From positions 310,001-374,000 of the forward strand of contig NZ_JAAQTL010000001.1 in the NCBI RefSeq assembly GCF_011742875.1: a stretch of 64,000 nt of DNA. Direction: 5' to 3'. Under the pieces are notes generated by a model that saw nothing but the letters and a program-made list of their open reading frames with translations, did not search any database and had not been told where the DNA came from. Position 1 is the stretch's first letter; every line of letters begins with the position of its first letter. The translations under genes were made by a program, and so were the position numbers. Of the stretch, positions 35,811-46,459 are shown piece after piece. The stretch comes from Luteibacter yeojuensis. Its GTDB lineage: Bacteria > Pseudomonadota > Gammaproteobacteria > Xanthomonadales > Rhodanobacteraceae.

Positions 35811-36599
35811 ATGCGTTATGTGGCGCCGACGCGGGAAGCGCTCGATCGGAGCGTGCTCACGTCGCCGCCGCTGTCGGATTGGGCGGATTTCGCGCCGCTT
35901 CTGCGCGCTGCGGACTGGCCGGAGGTGGACGGACTCAACACCCTCTGGCCCGACGGCGCGCGTCATCGCTTCGTCGCACAGGACAAAGCCCTGCTTGCCG
36001 ATGGCCTGCATTACGAGCAGCGCATCGCCGACCGTGGCGCCATCGCCACGCGCCCCGCGAACTGGCACGACCTGTTCAATGCGTTCGTATGGCTGCGATA
36101 CGGGGCGATCAAGCGCGCGCTGAATGCGCGGCAGGTGGCGGAGATAGCGATCATGGGCCCGCGCGAGCGCTCGCGTCCGCAATGCGCGCTGACCCATTTC
36201 GACGAAGCCGGCCTGGTTGTGACGCTGCACGACGGCGACATGCTCGATGCGTGGAACGCGCACGACTGGCATCGCCTGTTCTGGGTGCATCGCCATGCGT
36301 GGCTGAGCGGAGGCGCGCGCGTCGACGTCTTCGGGCACGCCTTGCTGGAGCACGCGCTGACGCCCGGCAAGCTGCTCGTCGGCAAGGCGCTTGTCGTAAT
36401 GGGTAAAGACGATGCCGTTGCGCGCTGCGCGGAAGCGATCGCATCCGGTGCGATACTCAACGACCCGCTGGAACTGCGGCCACTGCCGGTATCCGGCGTG
36501 CCAGGGTGGCATGCGGATACGTCGAACGAGTCGTTCTACAAGGAATCGCCGTGCTTCCAGCCACTGCGAGAAGGCCGCACCTATCCCGCGCCGCTATAG
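35811..36599 (+). CDS. DUF3025 domain-containing protein
   Basis: 262-residue cytoplasmic protein with family blocks HYEQRIADRGAIATRPANWHDLFNAFVWLRYG (aspects of a WHDLFNA motif) and FGHALLEHAL. His, Trp and Asp are frequent, and the WHDLFNAFVW region is the recognisable signature. Role unknown. It follows rimO closely (5 bases), so probably co-transcribed. Confidence 0.85.
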   Translation: MRYVAPTREALDRSVLTSPPLSDWADFAPLLRAADWPEVDGLNTLWPDGARHRFVAQDKALLADGLHYEQRIADRGAIATRPANWHDLFNAFVWLRYGAIKRALNARQVAEIAIMGPRERSRPQCALTHFDEAGLVVTLHDGDMLDAWNAHDWHRLFWVHRHAWLSGGARVDVFGHALLEHALTPGKLLVGKALVVMGKDDAVARCAEAIASGAILNDPLELRPLPVSGVPGWHADTSNESFYKESPCFQPLREGRTYPAPL

Positions 36600-36620
36600 C
36601 CTTGGCGAAGCGGCTCCCAC
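36589..36620. repeat. REP element at the DUF3025 gene end
   Basis: CGCCGCTATAGCCTTGGCGA plus AGCGGCTCCCAC, a rearranged REP copy whose left arm overlaps the DUF3025 stop. It may supply the end of that transcript. Confidence 0.6.
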
Positions 36621-36633
36621 ATAAATCGGCTCG

Positions 36634-37269
36634 CTACACCAGCCCGTGGTCGCGCACGAAGTCGAGCAGCAGCCCGTCGTGGTCCACACCCAGCTTGCGC
36701 ATCGCATCGCGCTTCTGCCGGCTGATGGTCTTCACCGATTTGCCTTCGCGCTCCGCGATCTCTTGTAGCGACATGCCGGCGACGAACAGCCGGATGACTT
36801 CCTTTTCGCGCGGCGACAGGTCGGCGCCCGGCATGGCCTCGGATACCTCGTCGGTTTCGTGGAGGATGTCGAGGAGCGTTTCGCTCAGGTAGGTTTCGCC
36901 GGCCGCCACCGCGCGTACGGCGACGGGCAGCTCTTCCATCGACGCGCGCTTGTCGACGATGCCGCGCACGCCGCGGTGGAGCATCGTCATCAGCGCGGCG
37001 GGGCGGTTGATCATGGTGAGCACCACCACGGCGCGGCCCGGATATTCCTTCATGATCGTCTCGAGGAGGGCGAATCCATCGTCCTGCCGGTCACTCGGCA
37101 TGAGAAAATCCGTAACAACGACGTCGCAGGGACGGTCGGCCAGCATGGCCAGGAGCTCGTCGGCGGAGCTCGCCTCGCCCTCCACCTCGATGTGCGCGGT
37201 CCGCAGCGCCAGCGCGCCGCCAACGAGGACCAGGGGGTGGTCGTCTGCCAGAATGACCTTGAGTGGCAT
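36634..37269 (-). CDS. LuxR/NarL-family response regulator (EvgA/BvgA-like)
   Basis: 211-residue two-component regulator. Receiver domain LKVILADDHPLVLVGGALAL with phospho-acceptor D54 in VVTDFLMPSD, and the LuxR helix-turn-helix LSPREKEVIRLFVAGMSLQE (then IAEREGKSVKTISRQKRDAM). Divergent from a BvgS/EvgS-like hybrid kinase across 84 bases, so they form a likely pair. The HTH is of the NarL subfamily; target genes unknown. Confidence 0.93.
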   Translation of the reverse strand: MPLKVILADDHPLVLVGGALALRTAHIEVEGEASSADELLAMLADRPCDVVVTDFLMPSDRQDDGFALLETIMKEYPGRAVVVLTMINRPAALMTMLHRGVRGIVDKRASMEELPVAVRAVAAGETYLSETLLDILHETDEVSEAMPGADLSPREKEVIRLFVAGMSLQEIAEREGKSVKTISRQKRDAMRKLGVDHDGLLLDFVRDHGLV

Positions 37270-37353
37270 GTCTCGTGTTCTCCTTCCTGCATTGCGGTAC
37301 GGCGGACTTCCCGTCGATTATGCCCATGAAGGTCCCTCCGACGAAGTTCACCC

Positions 37354-40300
37354 GTGATCTCACGCCTGCTCCTGTTAATCCTGCTTGTGCTGGCGGCCCC
37401 GGTCGCGGCGTCACCTGAGACGCCGCTTTCGCGGGAGGACGCGGACTGGCTGCGCCACCATCCGGTCGTCACGGTGGGTGCCTACCGGGAGGGGTACCCG
37501 CCCTTCGAGGAGCTGCGCGACGGCGAACTGGAGGGCCTGGGCCCCGACTACCTGCGCGAGATGGCCCGCGAACTGGGCGTGACCCTGCAGACGCGCACCT
37601 ACCCGACCTGGCCGGAATTGCTCGGTGCGCTGGCCCGCGGCGAGATCGACGTCGCCACGTCGGTCACGCCGCTGGAGACGGGGATGCCGGGTATCCGCGT
37701 GGGTGCCACCTATTTCGAGTCGCTGCCGGCGCTCGTCGAGCGCGCCGACGCGCCCGTCGTCCGTCGCCCGGGCGACCTGCGCGGCAAGCGCCTGGCCGTG
37801 CATGCGGGCTATTTCGACATCGCGTCGCTGCGTCGCGAGCTTCCCGAGACGATCCTGGTCGAGACGCGTTCCACGGCGGAGGCACTGGCGCGGGTCCGCT
37901 CCGGCGACGTCACCGCCTATATCGACAATCCGTATTCGGCCAGGGAGTTCGTCTCGCGGCTGGGTCTCGAGGGCGAGTTGCGGGTCGGTGCGCCGCTCGC
38001 GTTACCCATCAGCGCGCTTGCCTTTGCCGTGCCCGCGGACCGTGCGCCGCTCGGCCGCGCGATCGATCGGGCGCTGGGCGAGTTGACGGCCGCCGACCAT
38101 GGCCGGCTGCGTGCACGCTGGGTCGGCCGCGATATCGCGCCGCGCCCGCGGCAGGCCGGCATTCCTCTCAGCGAGAAGGAAAAGGCCTGGTTGAAGGCCC
38201 TTCCGCCATTGCGCCTCGGCGTGGACCCGAGCTACGCGCCCTTCAGCCTGCTCTCGGGCAAGGGCGAGGCCGAGGGCCTCGCGCTCGACTACGTGCGCGA
38301 GATCGCCGCCGAACTCGGCATCCGCCTTACGCAGGTGCCCAGCGAGAACTGGGCGGGCACGGTGGAGAAAGTGCGCCGCGGCGAGGTGGACCTTGTCGCG
38401 GCCATCAATCCCCAGAGCGCCACGTTTCCGCAACTCGAGCCCAGCGTTCCTTACCTCGACTTCCCGATCATGATCGTCACCCGCGAGGGCGCACCCACTA
38501 TCGCGGGTGACGAGGACCTGGCGGGAAAGCGGGTGCTCGGCAACGTCACGCGCGAACCGGTGCGCCGCCTGCTGGCGCGCATCCCCCACGTGCAGGCGAT
38601 TCCCGTCGAGACCGAGCGCGAAGGTCTCCGGCGTCTCGCGGCGGGCGAGGGCGACGCCTTCGTCGGCAATCTCGCTTCGGTGGACTACCACATTCGCGAC
38701 GCGTTCCTCGGCCAGCTGAAGGTCGCCGCACCCACCGGCGACAGCGAGGCCATCGCGATCGGCGTGAGTCGCGATTTCGCGCCGCTGCTGCCCCTGGTCA
38801 ATCGCGTGCTCGTGAACCTGCCGACGCATCGCCAGCAGGAGATCCGCAACACCTGGTTCGCCTCGCATTACGTCGTCGGCCCGACCTGGCACGAGATCGC
38901 AAGCCGCGTGCTGCCTTTCGTCGCCGTGCTGCTCGTGTCCCTGGTGGCGATCAGCTACGCCTACCTGAACCTGCGCCGGGAAACCCGGCGGCGCGAACGC
39001 ACCGAGCGGCGCCTCGCCGAGGTCACCGCGCACGTACCCGCGGTGGTCTACGAGGCCGTGCGTGGCACCGACGGGACCTACACGATGACCTATGTCGGTG
39101 GCGATCCGCAGAGCATCCTCGGCGTGGAGCCGGCGGAACTGCTGGCGGGCGAGGCCATGATGCTCGCTCCGGTGCCGGACGAGGATCGCGAGAAGCTGCG
39201 CGCCGCCTTCGAGCGTTCGGCACGCGAACTCGTGCCGTTGCACGTCACCGTGCGTGCGTTGATCGACGCGCGGGTGCGCTACCTCAGTTCCGACGCGGTA
39301 CCGCTGGCCGCGGCGGACGGCACGGTGCGCTGGAACGGTTACTGGGTGGACGTGACCGCGCAGGAACTCGCGTCGCGCGGCGTCGCGCGGGCGCGCGACG
39401 AGGCGGAGGCCGCGACGCGCGCCAAGAGCGACTTCCTCGCCACCATCAGTCACGAGATCCGCACGCCCATGAACGGCGTCATCGGCCTTCTCGACGTGCT
39501 CGAGCGCACCCCGCTGGACGCATCGCAGCGCGGCATGGTCTCCACCATCGAGCACTCGGCCGAGGCGCTCCTGCACATCCTCGACGACGTACTCGACTTC
39601 TCGAAGATCGAGGCGGGGCACCTCGAGCTGGATCCGCAACCGGCCGACGTCCGCGCCATCGTCGAAGGCGCCGTCGCGATCCTCGCGGCGCAGGCCGAGG
39701 CCAAGGGCCTGGTCTTGCGCGTGGGTGTCGACGACACGCTCGCGCCGTTGCTCGTCGTGGACGACGGCCGTCTGCGCCAGGTCCTGCTGAATCTCCTCGG
39801 CAACGCCATCAAGTTCACCAGCCAGGGCGAGGTGCGTGTGGACGTGCATGCGGACGAACGGCACGGTGCGCGGCAGCGCCTCCGCTTCGTGGTGGCCGAT
39901 ACCGGCATCGGTATCCATGCGGCGAAGCTGCGTCATGTGTTCGCGCCCTTCAGCCAGGCCGATTCCTCGACGAGCCGCCGTTTCGGCGGTACCGGCCTGG
40001 GCCTGAGCATCTCGCGCCGCCTCATCGAACACATGGGCGGACATATCGCCATCGACAGCGAACCCGGGCAGGGCACCGCGGTAACGGTGACGCTGGAACT
40101 GCCGGTGGCGGACGCGCCACGCCCATCCACGCATGCGCCGGAATCCGGGATGCTTCCCACGCCGGCCGCCCGGCGCGAGGCGCGCATCCTCCTCGCCGAG
40201 GATCATCCGGTGAACCAGGAGCTGGTGCGCGTACAGCTCGGCTTGCGCGGCTACGTGTGCGACGTCGTGGACGACGGTGTTGCCGCGCTGGCTGCGCTGG

Positions 40301-40902
40301 CGTCGGCGACGTACGACCTCCTGCTGGTCGATTGCCACATGCCGCGCATGGACGGCTACGAAGTCGCGCGCGACATTCGCCGTCGCGAGGCGGGCACGGG
40401 ACGGCACCTGCCCATCGTGGCGATGACCGCCGACGCGCGTTCGGACCAGCGCGAACGCTGCCTCGCCGCGGGGATGGACGACCTGCTGCGCAAGCCGATC
40501 CGGCTGGAAGCATTCCACGCCACGATCGAACGTTGGCTGGCCGCCGCGGACGGGGCGTTGCCGTTGCTCGATATGGAACGCATGCGCCGTGCCTTCGGCA
40601 GCGACGAAAAGGTCGTTACCGTCATCCGTGCCGGCGTGGGCACGACACGCGATGCGCTGCGCAAGCTTCCTGCCTTGCTGGAGCGCGCCGATGCCGGGGA
40701 AGTGGCGGGTTGGATCCACCACGTGCTCGGCGGCGTCAATGTGTTCGGACGCTTTGCCGTGGGCGAGGAGGGCGAACGGATGGAGCTGGCCTTGCGCGAG
40801 GGCGGCGAGGTCGATCCGGTGGCGCTTGCCGCGTTCGCCGCGGACGTCGCACGCTTCGCCGACGGGCTCGAGCGGCGCGCGGTGGCGATGTCTCAGTCGT
40901 AA
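37354..40902 (+). CDS. Hybrid sensor histidine kinase, BvgS/EvgS-like
   Basis: Inner-membrane kinase of 1182 residues with GTG start. Domains in order: signal sequence ([19 protein letters not shown]), two tandem periplasmic solute-binding (VFT) domains (about 30-260 and 270-510), one membrane span (about 520-545), PAS-like domain (about 560-680), HisKA with phospho-His H700 ([13 protein letters not shown]), HATPase ([30 protein letters not shown]), receiver with D993 ([14 protein letters not shown]), and a C-terminal Hpt-like domain with H1122 ([13 protein letters not shown]). This is the full His-Asp-His phosphorelay of BvgS/EvgS. Paired with the divergent LuxR-type regulator. The ligand of the VFT domains is unknown. 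The end overlaps greB by ten bases, convergent. Confidence 0.95.
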   Translation: MISRLLLLILLVLAAPVAASPETPLSREDADWLRHHPVVTVGAYREGYPPFEELRDGELEGLGPDYLREMARELGVTLQTRTYPTWPELLGALARGEIDVATSVTPLETGMPGIRVGATYFESLPALVERADAPVVRRPGDLRGKRLAVHAGYFDIASLRRELPETILVETRSTAEALARVRSGDVTAYIDNPYSAREFVSRLGLEGELRVGAPLALPISALAFAVPADRAPLGRAIDRALGELTAADHGRLRARWVGRDIAPRPRQAGIPLSEKEKAWLKALPPLRLGVDPSYAPFSLLSGKGEAEGLALDYVREIAAELGIRLTQVPSENWAGTVEKVRRGEVDLVAAINPQSATFPQLEPSVPYLDFPIMIVTREGAPTIAGDEDLAGKRVLGNVTREPVRRLLARIPHVQAIPVETEREGLRRLAAGEGDAFVGNLASVDYHIRDAFLGQLKVAAPTGDSEAIAIGVSRDFAPLLPLVNRVLVNLPTHRQQEIRNTWFASHYVVGPTWHEIASRVLPFVAVLLVSLVAISYAYLNLRRETRRRERTERRLAEVTAHVPAVVYEAVRGTDGTYTMTYVGGDPQSILGVEPAELLAGEAMMLAPVPDEDREKLRAAFERSARELVPLHVTVRALIDARVRYLSSDAVPLAAADGTVRWNGYWVDVTAQELASRGVARARDEAEAATRAKSDFLATISHEIRTPMNGVIGLLDVLERTPLDASQRGMVSTIEHSAEALLHILDDVLDFSKIEAGHLELDPQPADVRAIVEGAVAILAAQAEAKGLVLRVGVDDTLAPLLVVDDGRLRQVLLNLLGNAIKFTSQGEVRVDVHADERHGARQRLRFVVADTGIGIHAAKLRHVFAPFSQADSSTSRRFGGTGLGLSISRRLIEHMGGHIAIDSEPGQGTAVTVTLELPVADAPRPSTHAPESGMLPTPAARREARILLAEDHPVNQELVRVQLGLRGYVCDVVDDGVAALAALASATYDLLLVDCHMPRMDGYEVARDIRRREAGTGRHLPIVAMTADARSDQRERCLAAGMDDLLRKPIRLEAFHATIERWLAAADGALPLLDMERMRRAFGSDEKVVTVIRAGVGTTRDALRKLPALLERADAGEVAGWIHHVLGGVNVFGRFAVGEEGERMELALREGGEVDPVALAAFAADVARFADGLERRAVAMSQS

Positions 40903-41393
40903 TCGACGGAAATCACGGCGAACCGCGTGCGCCCGCCCGGCAGTTCGGCCTCGAACTCGTCGTCCACGCGCTTCTTCAGCACGGCCCGCGCCATGGGCGA
41001 ATCCACGCTGATCCAGCCCTTGCGCGCATCCGTCTCGTCGGGCCCGACGATGCGATAGCGCACGGTCTCGCCGGTCTCCACGTTCTCGAGTTCCATCGTG
41101 GCGCCGAAAAAGACGGCATCGCGCTGCGTGGGCGTCGCTTCCACCACCTTCAGCACGGGGATGCGTTTGCTGAGGTAGCGTGCGCGACGGTCGATCTCGC
41201 CGAGCTGCTTCTTGCGGTAGGTGTATTCCGCGTTTTCCGAACGGTCGCCTTCCGCGGCGGCGGCCGCAAGCGCCTTCACCACTTCGGGGCGCACGGTATG
41301 CCACAGGTGGTCGAGTTCGGCCTTCAACCGCTCGAAGCCTTCGCGCGTGATGATCGCGGTAGAGGAGGGCGAAGGCGGGCGCCAGCGGCTCAT
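40893..41393 (-). CDS. greB: Transcription elongation factor GreB
   Basis: 166-residue factor that stimulates transcript cleavage by arrested RNA polymerase. Long coiled-coil N-terminus [20 protein letters not shown] with the acidic tip [20 protein letters not shown], and C-terminal FKBP-like domain ([35 protein letters not shown]). Length and the GREB-type tip distinguish it from GreA. The start at 41393 is chosen by family length. Overlaps the 3' end of the kinase gene on the other strand. Confidence 0.96.
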   Translation of the reverse strand: MSRWRPPSPSSTAIITREGFERLKAELDHLWHTVRPEVVKALAAAAAEGDRSENAEYTYRKKQLGEIDRRARYLSKRIPVLKVVEATPTQRDAVFFGATMELENVETGETVRYRIVGPDETDARKGWISVDSPMARAVLKKRVDDEFEAELPGGRTRFAVISVDYD

Positions 41394-42652
41394 GGCGACA
41401 CCTTGCGCGCGGTGGCGAGAGTCGCGAGCAGGGCCTCGACGTCGGCGGCGAGCGGATGCTCCGGATAGTCGGCGAGGAGCCGCCTGCCGAGCGCGGCGGC
41501 TTCGGCGACCTGGCCCAGGCGCTCGTGCATGCGCAGCGCCAACAGACCGTGATACGGCGCGCCCATGTCGCGCGGCCAGGTGCGCAGGTAGCCCAGGGCA
41601 AGGTGCAGGGCGAGCCGTGTCATGCCCCCATGCGCCGCGGTATCGGCCAGGGGGCCGCAGGTGCCCGGATCGTCCGGCAGGAAAGCGGTATCCACGCCAA
41701 GGCAATCCTGCACCACGCCCAGCGCTCGCCGGGTCTCGTTCGCGGCGACGAGCGCGGCGATCCAGATCTGCCCGTGCACGAGCAGTTCCGGCTGGCGGTC
41801 CTGCGCGCGCAGCAGTTCGCGATAACGTGCATGCAAGGGTGCGGGCGCGAGTCCCTCGCGGAGGCGCTCGGTGAGGATGTCGGTCGCCCCCGGCACGTCG
41901 TCGCGCGCGATCAGGTTCACGTGGGCCAGCAGCGCCATGTCGTCGTCGGGCTCCGCGGCTTCGGCGATCGCCATCGATTCGGGACGGTAGCCCAGCGCTT
42001 CGTGCCGATGGTGGATGAGCGCGCCCATCAGGTGGAAGTTGTACACGGTGAGGTAGTTCGCGACGAGGTAATAACCCAGCGTACCGAAGAAGGTGGGGCC
42101 ATGGTCCTTCATGGCGTACTGCGCCGCGGCCTGGAGCAGGCTGCTGGCCAGCATGACGGCGAACAGCAGCAGGTAAGGGCTGCCGAAGCGGCGTATCGCC
42201 GCTACCCAGGTAACCGGGTTCAGTGCCGCGCCCACGCCGTCGAAGGTCAGCGACATCGTGATCACCGGCAGCACGAAGGCGAACAGCAGCGATACCAGCA
42301 ATCCCGGCACGCCGAGGAAGATGGGCGCCAGCACGCCGACGGCATTGCCGGTGAGCTGGATGAGGATCAGCGCGACGCTGGTCTTGTCCTCGCTGTTGAT
42401 CGCCAGCTCGGGCGGATCGGCGTAACCGTCCGCGCTGTGCCTCAGGCATTCGAAGGCATAGGTGTAGATGGCCATCCAGCCAAGCCCGATGACGAGCAGC
42501 TTCAACCCCGTGATGGGGAGGAAGGCGAGCGATTCGAACAAGGTGATCGCGCCGATGGTCATCGGCGCCGCGCCGCGCATGGGATAACGCCAGCCGATGC
42601 GGGCGCGCTCGCCGAACGACATGCCGGCATCGGCGAGTTCGTGACGCGGCAT
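41390..42652 (-). CDS. Multi-pass membrane protein of unknown function (420 aa)
   Basis: Unrecognised. About six hydrophobic spans occupy residues 25-220 (for example [20 protein letters not shown] and [20 protein letters not shown]). The C-terminal half (residues 230-420) is soluble, Ala/Arg-rich and helical ([40 protein letters not shown]), reminiscent of tetratricopeptide-like helical repeats. Its stop overlaps the greB start by four bases (ATGA), and its start overlaps the DUF853 ATPase gene end, so the three share one minus-strand operon. Possible membrane-anchored adaptor (inference). Confidence 0.75.
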   Translation of the reverse strand: MPRHELADAGMSFGERARIGWRYPMRGAAPMTIGAITLFESLAFLPITGLKLLVIGLGWMAIYTYAFECLRHSADGYADPPELAINSEDKTSVALILIQLTGNAVGVLAPIFLGVPGLLVSLLFAFVLPVITMSLTFDGVGAALNPVTWVAAIRRFGSPYLLLFAVMLASSLLQAAAQYAMKDHGPTFFGTLGYYLVANYLTVYNFHLMGALIHHRHEALGYRPESMAIAEAAEPDDDMALLAHVNLIARDDVPGATDILTERLREGLAPAPLHARYRELLRAQDRQPELLVHGQIWIAALVAANETRRALGVVQDCLGVDTAFLPDDPGTCGPLADTAAHGGMTRLALHLALGYLRTWPRDMGAPYHGLLALRMHERLGQVAEAAALGRRLLADYPEHPLAADVEALLATLATARKVSP

Positions 42653-42654
42653 GC

Positions 42655-44154
42655 TCAGCGCCTGCCGCCGAAGATGCCGCCCAGGATGCCGCGCACGATC
42701 TGTTGCCCGGCACGCGAGCCGGCGGTGCGCACCATGGATTTCGCCATGGTTTCCAGCATGCCCTGGCGCCGCTTCGTGCCGAACACCGCGTCGCGCACGG
42801 CGCTTCCCCAGTCCGAGCCGCCCTCGTCGTCTTTCGCGCTTCCCTTGACCGGCGGCGCATCGGGCGAGTTCTTCTCGCTGGCCCGGGCGGCAAGCCGCTC
42901 CTCGGCGGATTCCCGGTTCACCGGCGTGTCGTACTTGCCGCCCACCGGCGAGCGGGCCCGCACCGCGGCGCGTTCCTCGGCGGTGACGGCACCGATGCGG
43001 CATGCCGGTGTCGACACCAGCACCTTCTGCACCGGCGAGGGCACGCCGCCGTCGCCGAGCGTGGACGCCAGCGCCTCGCCCGTGCCGAGCGTGCCGATCG
43101 TCTGCACGACGTCCAGCTTCGGATTGCGCGCGAAGGTTTCCGCGGCGGCCTTCACCGCTTTCTGGTCGCGCGGCGTGAACGCACGCAGCGCGTGCTGCAC
43201 GCGGTTGCCCAGCTGGCCGAGGATTTCGCCCGGCACGTCGTCCGGATTCTGCGAGCAGAAGTACACACCGACGCCCTTCGAGCGGATGAGCCGCACCACC
43301 TGTTCCACGCGTTGGCGCAGCGCGGCCGGCGCGTCGTCGAACAGCAGGTGCGCCTCGTCGAAGAAGAAGACCATCTTCGGCTGGTCGAGATCGCCGACCT
43401 CCGGCAACTGTTCGAACAGTTCCGACAGCAGCCAGAGCAGGAAGGTGGAATACAGGCGAGGCTTCAGGATAAGCGTGTCGGCGGCGAGCACGCTGATGAC
43501 GCCGCGGCCGCTCATGTCCTGGCGCATCAGGTCGGCGAGTTCCAGTGCCGGTTCGCCGAAGAACGCATCGGCGCCGTCCTGCTCAAGCTTTAGCAGCGCG
43601 CGCTGGATCGCGGCGACGCTTTGCGAGCCGATCAGTCCGTAGCGCGCCGAAATGTCCTTGGCGTGCTCCGCGGCGAAGCCGAGCATCGCGCGCAAGTCGG
43701 CCAGGTCCAGCAGCAACAGGCCCTCGTCGTCGGCCACGCGGAAGATCACTTCCATCACGCCTTCCTGCGTGTCGTTCAGCTCGAGGATGCGCGAAAGGAG
43801 GGTGGGCCCCATTTCCGACACCGTGGCGCGCACGGGATGTCCGGCCTTGCCGTAGATATCCCAGAACACGACGGGATTGGCCTGCGGCTTCCAGTCCGCG
43901 AGGCCGAGGTTCGCCAGCCGCGCGACCAGTTTCTCGGACGGGACGCCGGCCGCCTGCGACAGGCCGGCGAGGTCGCCTTTGGCATCGGCCAGGAAGCAGG
44001 GCACGCCCATCCGGGAAAAGCCCTCGGCCAGGAGCATGAGGCTGACCGATTTGCCGGTACCGGTGGCCCCGGCGATCATGCCGTGGCGGTTGCCGTAACG
44101 GGAATCGAGGGCGACGGTGCCCTCGTCGCCCCGGCCGATGAGGATCGTTGGCAT
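42655..44154 (-). CDS. HerA-like ATPase, DUF853 (YjgR-type)
   Basis: P-loop ATPase of 499 residues in the FtsK/HerA superfamily. Start ATG 44154 ([20 protein letters not shown]); the longer frame upstream is rejected. Walker [13 protein letters not shown] (residues ~28-39), Walker [13 protein letters not shown], and the C-terminal DUF853 block with [20 protein letters not shown] and [16 protein letters not shown] basic low-complexity tail ends in GGIFGGRR. YjgR-type proteins are common in proteobacteria without a settled role; DNA pumping or loading has been proposed for the superfamily. Confidence 0.9.
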   Translation of the reverse strand: MPTILIGRGDEGTVALDSRYGNRHGMIAGATGTGKSVSLMLLAEGFSRMGVPCFLADAKGDLAGLSQAAGVPSEKLVARLANLGLADWKPQANPVVFWDIYGKAGHPVRATVSEMGPTLLSRILELNDTQEGVMEVIFRVADDEGLLLLDLADLRAMLGFAAEHAKDISARYGLIGSQSVAAIQRALLKLEQDGADAFFGEPALELADLMRQDMSGRGVISVLAADTLILKPRLYSTFLLWLLSELFEQLPEVGDLDQPKMVFFFDEAHLLFDDAPAALRQRVEQVVRLIRSKGVGVYFCSQNPDDVPGEILGQLGNRVQHALRAFTPRDQKAVKAAAETFARNPKLDVVQTIGTLGTGEALASTLGDGGVPSPVQKVLVSTPACRIGAVTAEERAAVRARSPVGGKYDTPVNRESAEERLAARASEKNSPDAPPVKGSAKDDEGGSDWGSAVRDAVFGTKRRQGMLETMAKSMVRTAGSRAGQQIVRGILGGIFGGRR

Positions 44155-44303
44155 GGTTTCGTCCTTAAGGATGGCCTGAAGAATGACCTGAACAAGTCTA
44201 CGCAACGGCACGCCGTTACGGAGGATTTTCCTCGCGATGGTGCTTGAGTCCAGCCGCCCCGGGGGGTAACGTTGCCGGCAATGTCTTGCCCTCGAGTCCG
44301 TGC

Positions 44304-45830
44304 ATGTCCGTCCGTATCCCGCGACCTTTCCTGATCCTGCCGCTTGCCATCCTCGCCGGCTGCGCATCGAGCGGCGCCCCCCGTTCCGGCAAGGCGACGC
44401 CCGAGGTCAATGCGTTGTACGACCGGATGAACCAGGCGAGCAAGGGGTACGAGGCATCGATCGACCAGGCACGCCGCGGCGATACCCCCGAGGCGGACCG
44501 CACCCGCAAGCAGGCGCTCGACCAGTTGAAGGATGCCTCGGCGCGCTGCGCGCTGACCGCGGGATGCGACCAGCAGCGCTTCGCTGCCGTGTTCGACCGC
44601 TTGCTCCGCCTGAAGGACGGCAGCTTCATCGAGGGCGAAAACGCGGACGATACGGAGCAGGAAGGCGAGGCGGGCGCCCAGCCCGGCGACGTGGCCGGCT
44701 CCGTCGCCATCGGCTCGCTCCCGCAGGCCCAGCGCAGCGTCACCATGCTCAAGGGCCAGCAGTTCTCGGACCTGATGGTGATGAACGGTCCCGTGAAGGC
44801 CGCGCTGGAAATGTGGCTGACCCAGCTGCGTCCGAACCTGATGGACGCCTATGTCAACTACCAGATGATGCGTTACAAGATGTGGCCGGCCTACAAGAAG
44901 GCCGACCTGCCCGAAGCGCTGCTGTTCGGCATCATGGCGAAGGAATCCGGCGGCAAGGTGCATGCGGTGTCGCGCTCGGGCGCATCGGGCCCCTTGCAGT
45001 TCATGTATGCGACGGGCCTGCGCTTCGGCCTTTCGAACGACGGCGGCTTCGACCAGCGCTTCGATCCGACCATGGCCGCACAGGCCAATGCCGAATACAT
45101 CGACGAGCAGCTGGGCGTCTTCAACAACAACCTCGAGCTGACGCTCGCCGCGTACAACGGCGGCGAAGGGCGCATGCGCCGCATCGCCGCCGCGAATCCC
45201 GGCGCCGGCTTCTACGATCCGCAGATCTACGGCCAGATGTCGGCGGAAACCCGCGACTACGTGCCGATGGTGCTCGCGGCGGCGTGGCTGTTCCTGCATC
45301 CGGACAGCTACCACCTCACCTGGCCGAAGGTCGACGGCGACGCCGGCGAGATCGTGCTGAAGCGCCCCGCCTCCATCGCCGAACTCACGGTATGCCTCGG
45401 CTCCGCGCAGGGCATGTCCGAAGGCTGGTTCCGTACCTTGCGCAACCTCAATCCGCGCCTCGATCCGCAGATGAGCCAGCCGGTCGGCGCGCGGCTGGCA
45501 GTGCCGAAACAGCTTGAAAAGGCCTATGCGACCAGCTGCACCGATGGCCCCTGGCCCATCCTTGCCAGCGACCTGCACAACGCGGTGAAGATCCTCGCGC
45601 CGGCCCCGCCGGCGGCCACGTCGGCGGCGCTGGCGAACGCGTCCACGCCGGCCTCGTCGAAGGCGTCGCCGGGCGCGTCGAAGCGTTACACGGTGCGTCG
45701 CGGCGACACGCTCGTAGCTATCGCGCGCAAGAGCAGTTGCGCCGATGTCGAGGACATCGCGCGCATGAACGGACTGAAGGGCCACCAGCTGAAAGTGGGG
45801 CAGGCGCTCAAGGTTCCTGTCTGCCGGTAA
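44304..45830 (+). CDS. MltD-like membrane-bound lytic murein transglycosylase
   Basis: Periplasm-facing lipoprotein of 508 residues. Start ATG 44304 gives signal MSVRIPRPFLILPLAILAGC with lipobox LAGC. Transglycosylase domain (about 190-320): catalytic E214 in MAKESGGKVH, then SGASGPLQFMYATG and LAAYNGGEG. The C-terminus has one LysM domain (YTVRRGDTLVAIARKSSCAD). MltD homologues usually have two or more LysM copies; one is visible here. Cleaves peptidoglycan glycan strands to 1,6-anhydro products. It is divergent from the DUF853 gene. Confidence 0.93.
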   Translation: MSVRIPRPFLILPLAILAGCASSGAPRSGKATPEVNALYDRMNQASKGYEASIDQARRGDTPEADRTRKQALDQLKDASARCALTAGCDQQRFAAVFDRLLRLKDGSFIEGENADDTEQEGEAGAQPGDVAGSVAIGSLPQAQRSVTMLKGQQFSDLMVMNGPVKAALEMWLTQLRPNLMDAYVNYQMMRYKMWPAYKKADLPEALLFGIMAKESGGKVHAVSRSGASGPLQFMYATGLRFGLSNDGGFDQRFDPTMAAQANAEYIDEQLGVFNNNLELTLAAYNGGEGRMRRIAAANPGAGFYDPQIYGQMSAETRDYVPMVLAAAWLFLHPDSYHLTWPKVDGDAGEIVLKRPASIAELTVCLGSAQGMSEGWFRTLRNLNPRLDPQMSQPVGARLAVPKQLEKAYATSCTDGPWPILASDLHNAVKILAPAPPAATSAALANASTPASSKASPGASKRYTVRRGDTLVAIARKSSCADVEDIARMNGLKGHQLKVGQALKVPVCR

Positions 45831-45881
45831 TCCGGTTGCAGGTGCTCGGGCCGTGGTGCCGAGTGACGTATTGCCTGGTCC

Positions 45882-46328
45882 TTACGCCACCGCGTGCGGC
45901 TCGGTCATCCAGCTCGCGGTGGGCTCACGTCGTTCCGAGGCGGAAAGCTCCTTGATCTGGCGCATGAGGCGCAGGATCTGCCGGTGCAGCTCTTCCATGC
46001 CAGGACGGCGCGAATCCATGGTCTCGTGGTAGACGCAGGCGATCCAGAGGGCGACGCCGCGCGTGGCGATCAGCGGGTTTTCGGAACGGGCCTTGCCCAG
46101 GCCGATATCCGGGCCATGCCCGTATGTGCTGTAACGCTCTTCCGGCGGTGTGCCGTACAGGTGAGGGAAATCGCAGGCCGCGGCCTGTTCCATCTCGCGC
46201 CGCACCAGGTGCTGGAGGTCGGCATGGGCACGCACCGGAAGGGCGAGCACGACGCGTTCGATATCGGCGAGCTGCCGGCGAAGGCGTATTTCACGATTCA
46301 CGGCAATGAGATGAGTGACCAGACGCAT
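45882..46328 (-). CDS. Hypothetical protein (148 aa)
   Basis: Unrecognised cytoplasmic protein beginning MRLVTHLIAVNREIRLRRQL. Features: long amphipathic N-terminal helix, a YGTPPEERYSTYGHGPDIGL segment, and a helical region ELHRQILRLMRQIKELSASE. No signal peptide or motifs. Its composition matches host codon use, so it is likely real. It lies convergent to the transglycosylase gene and about 130 bases from psd. Confidence 0.65.
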   Translation of the reverse strand: MRLVTHLIAVNREIRLRRQLADIERVVLALPVRAHADLQHLVRREMEQAAACDFPHLYGTPPEERYSTYGHGPDIGLGKARSENPLIATRGVALWIACVYHETMDSRRPGMEELHRQILRLMRQIKELSASERREPTASWMTEPHAVA

Positions 46329-46459
46329 GGACGACTTCCCCTAGTACGGATGCTTCTCTGTGGTCCCGTGCCTCTCCCCTGGCGAGACGACGGTCGAGGG
46401 AGAATACCCCGCCGATGCGTCAAATGTAAGACGTTTTCGTCACATTGTGACGTCTTTCG

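Noticed and set aside
38002..41601. 1199-codon minus-strand frame opposite the kinase
   Set aside because: Shadow of the kinase gene; low-complexity Arg/His/Ala composition and no motifs.
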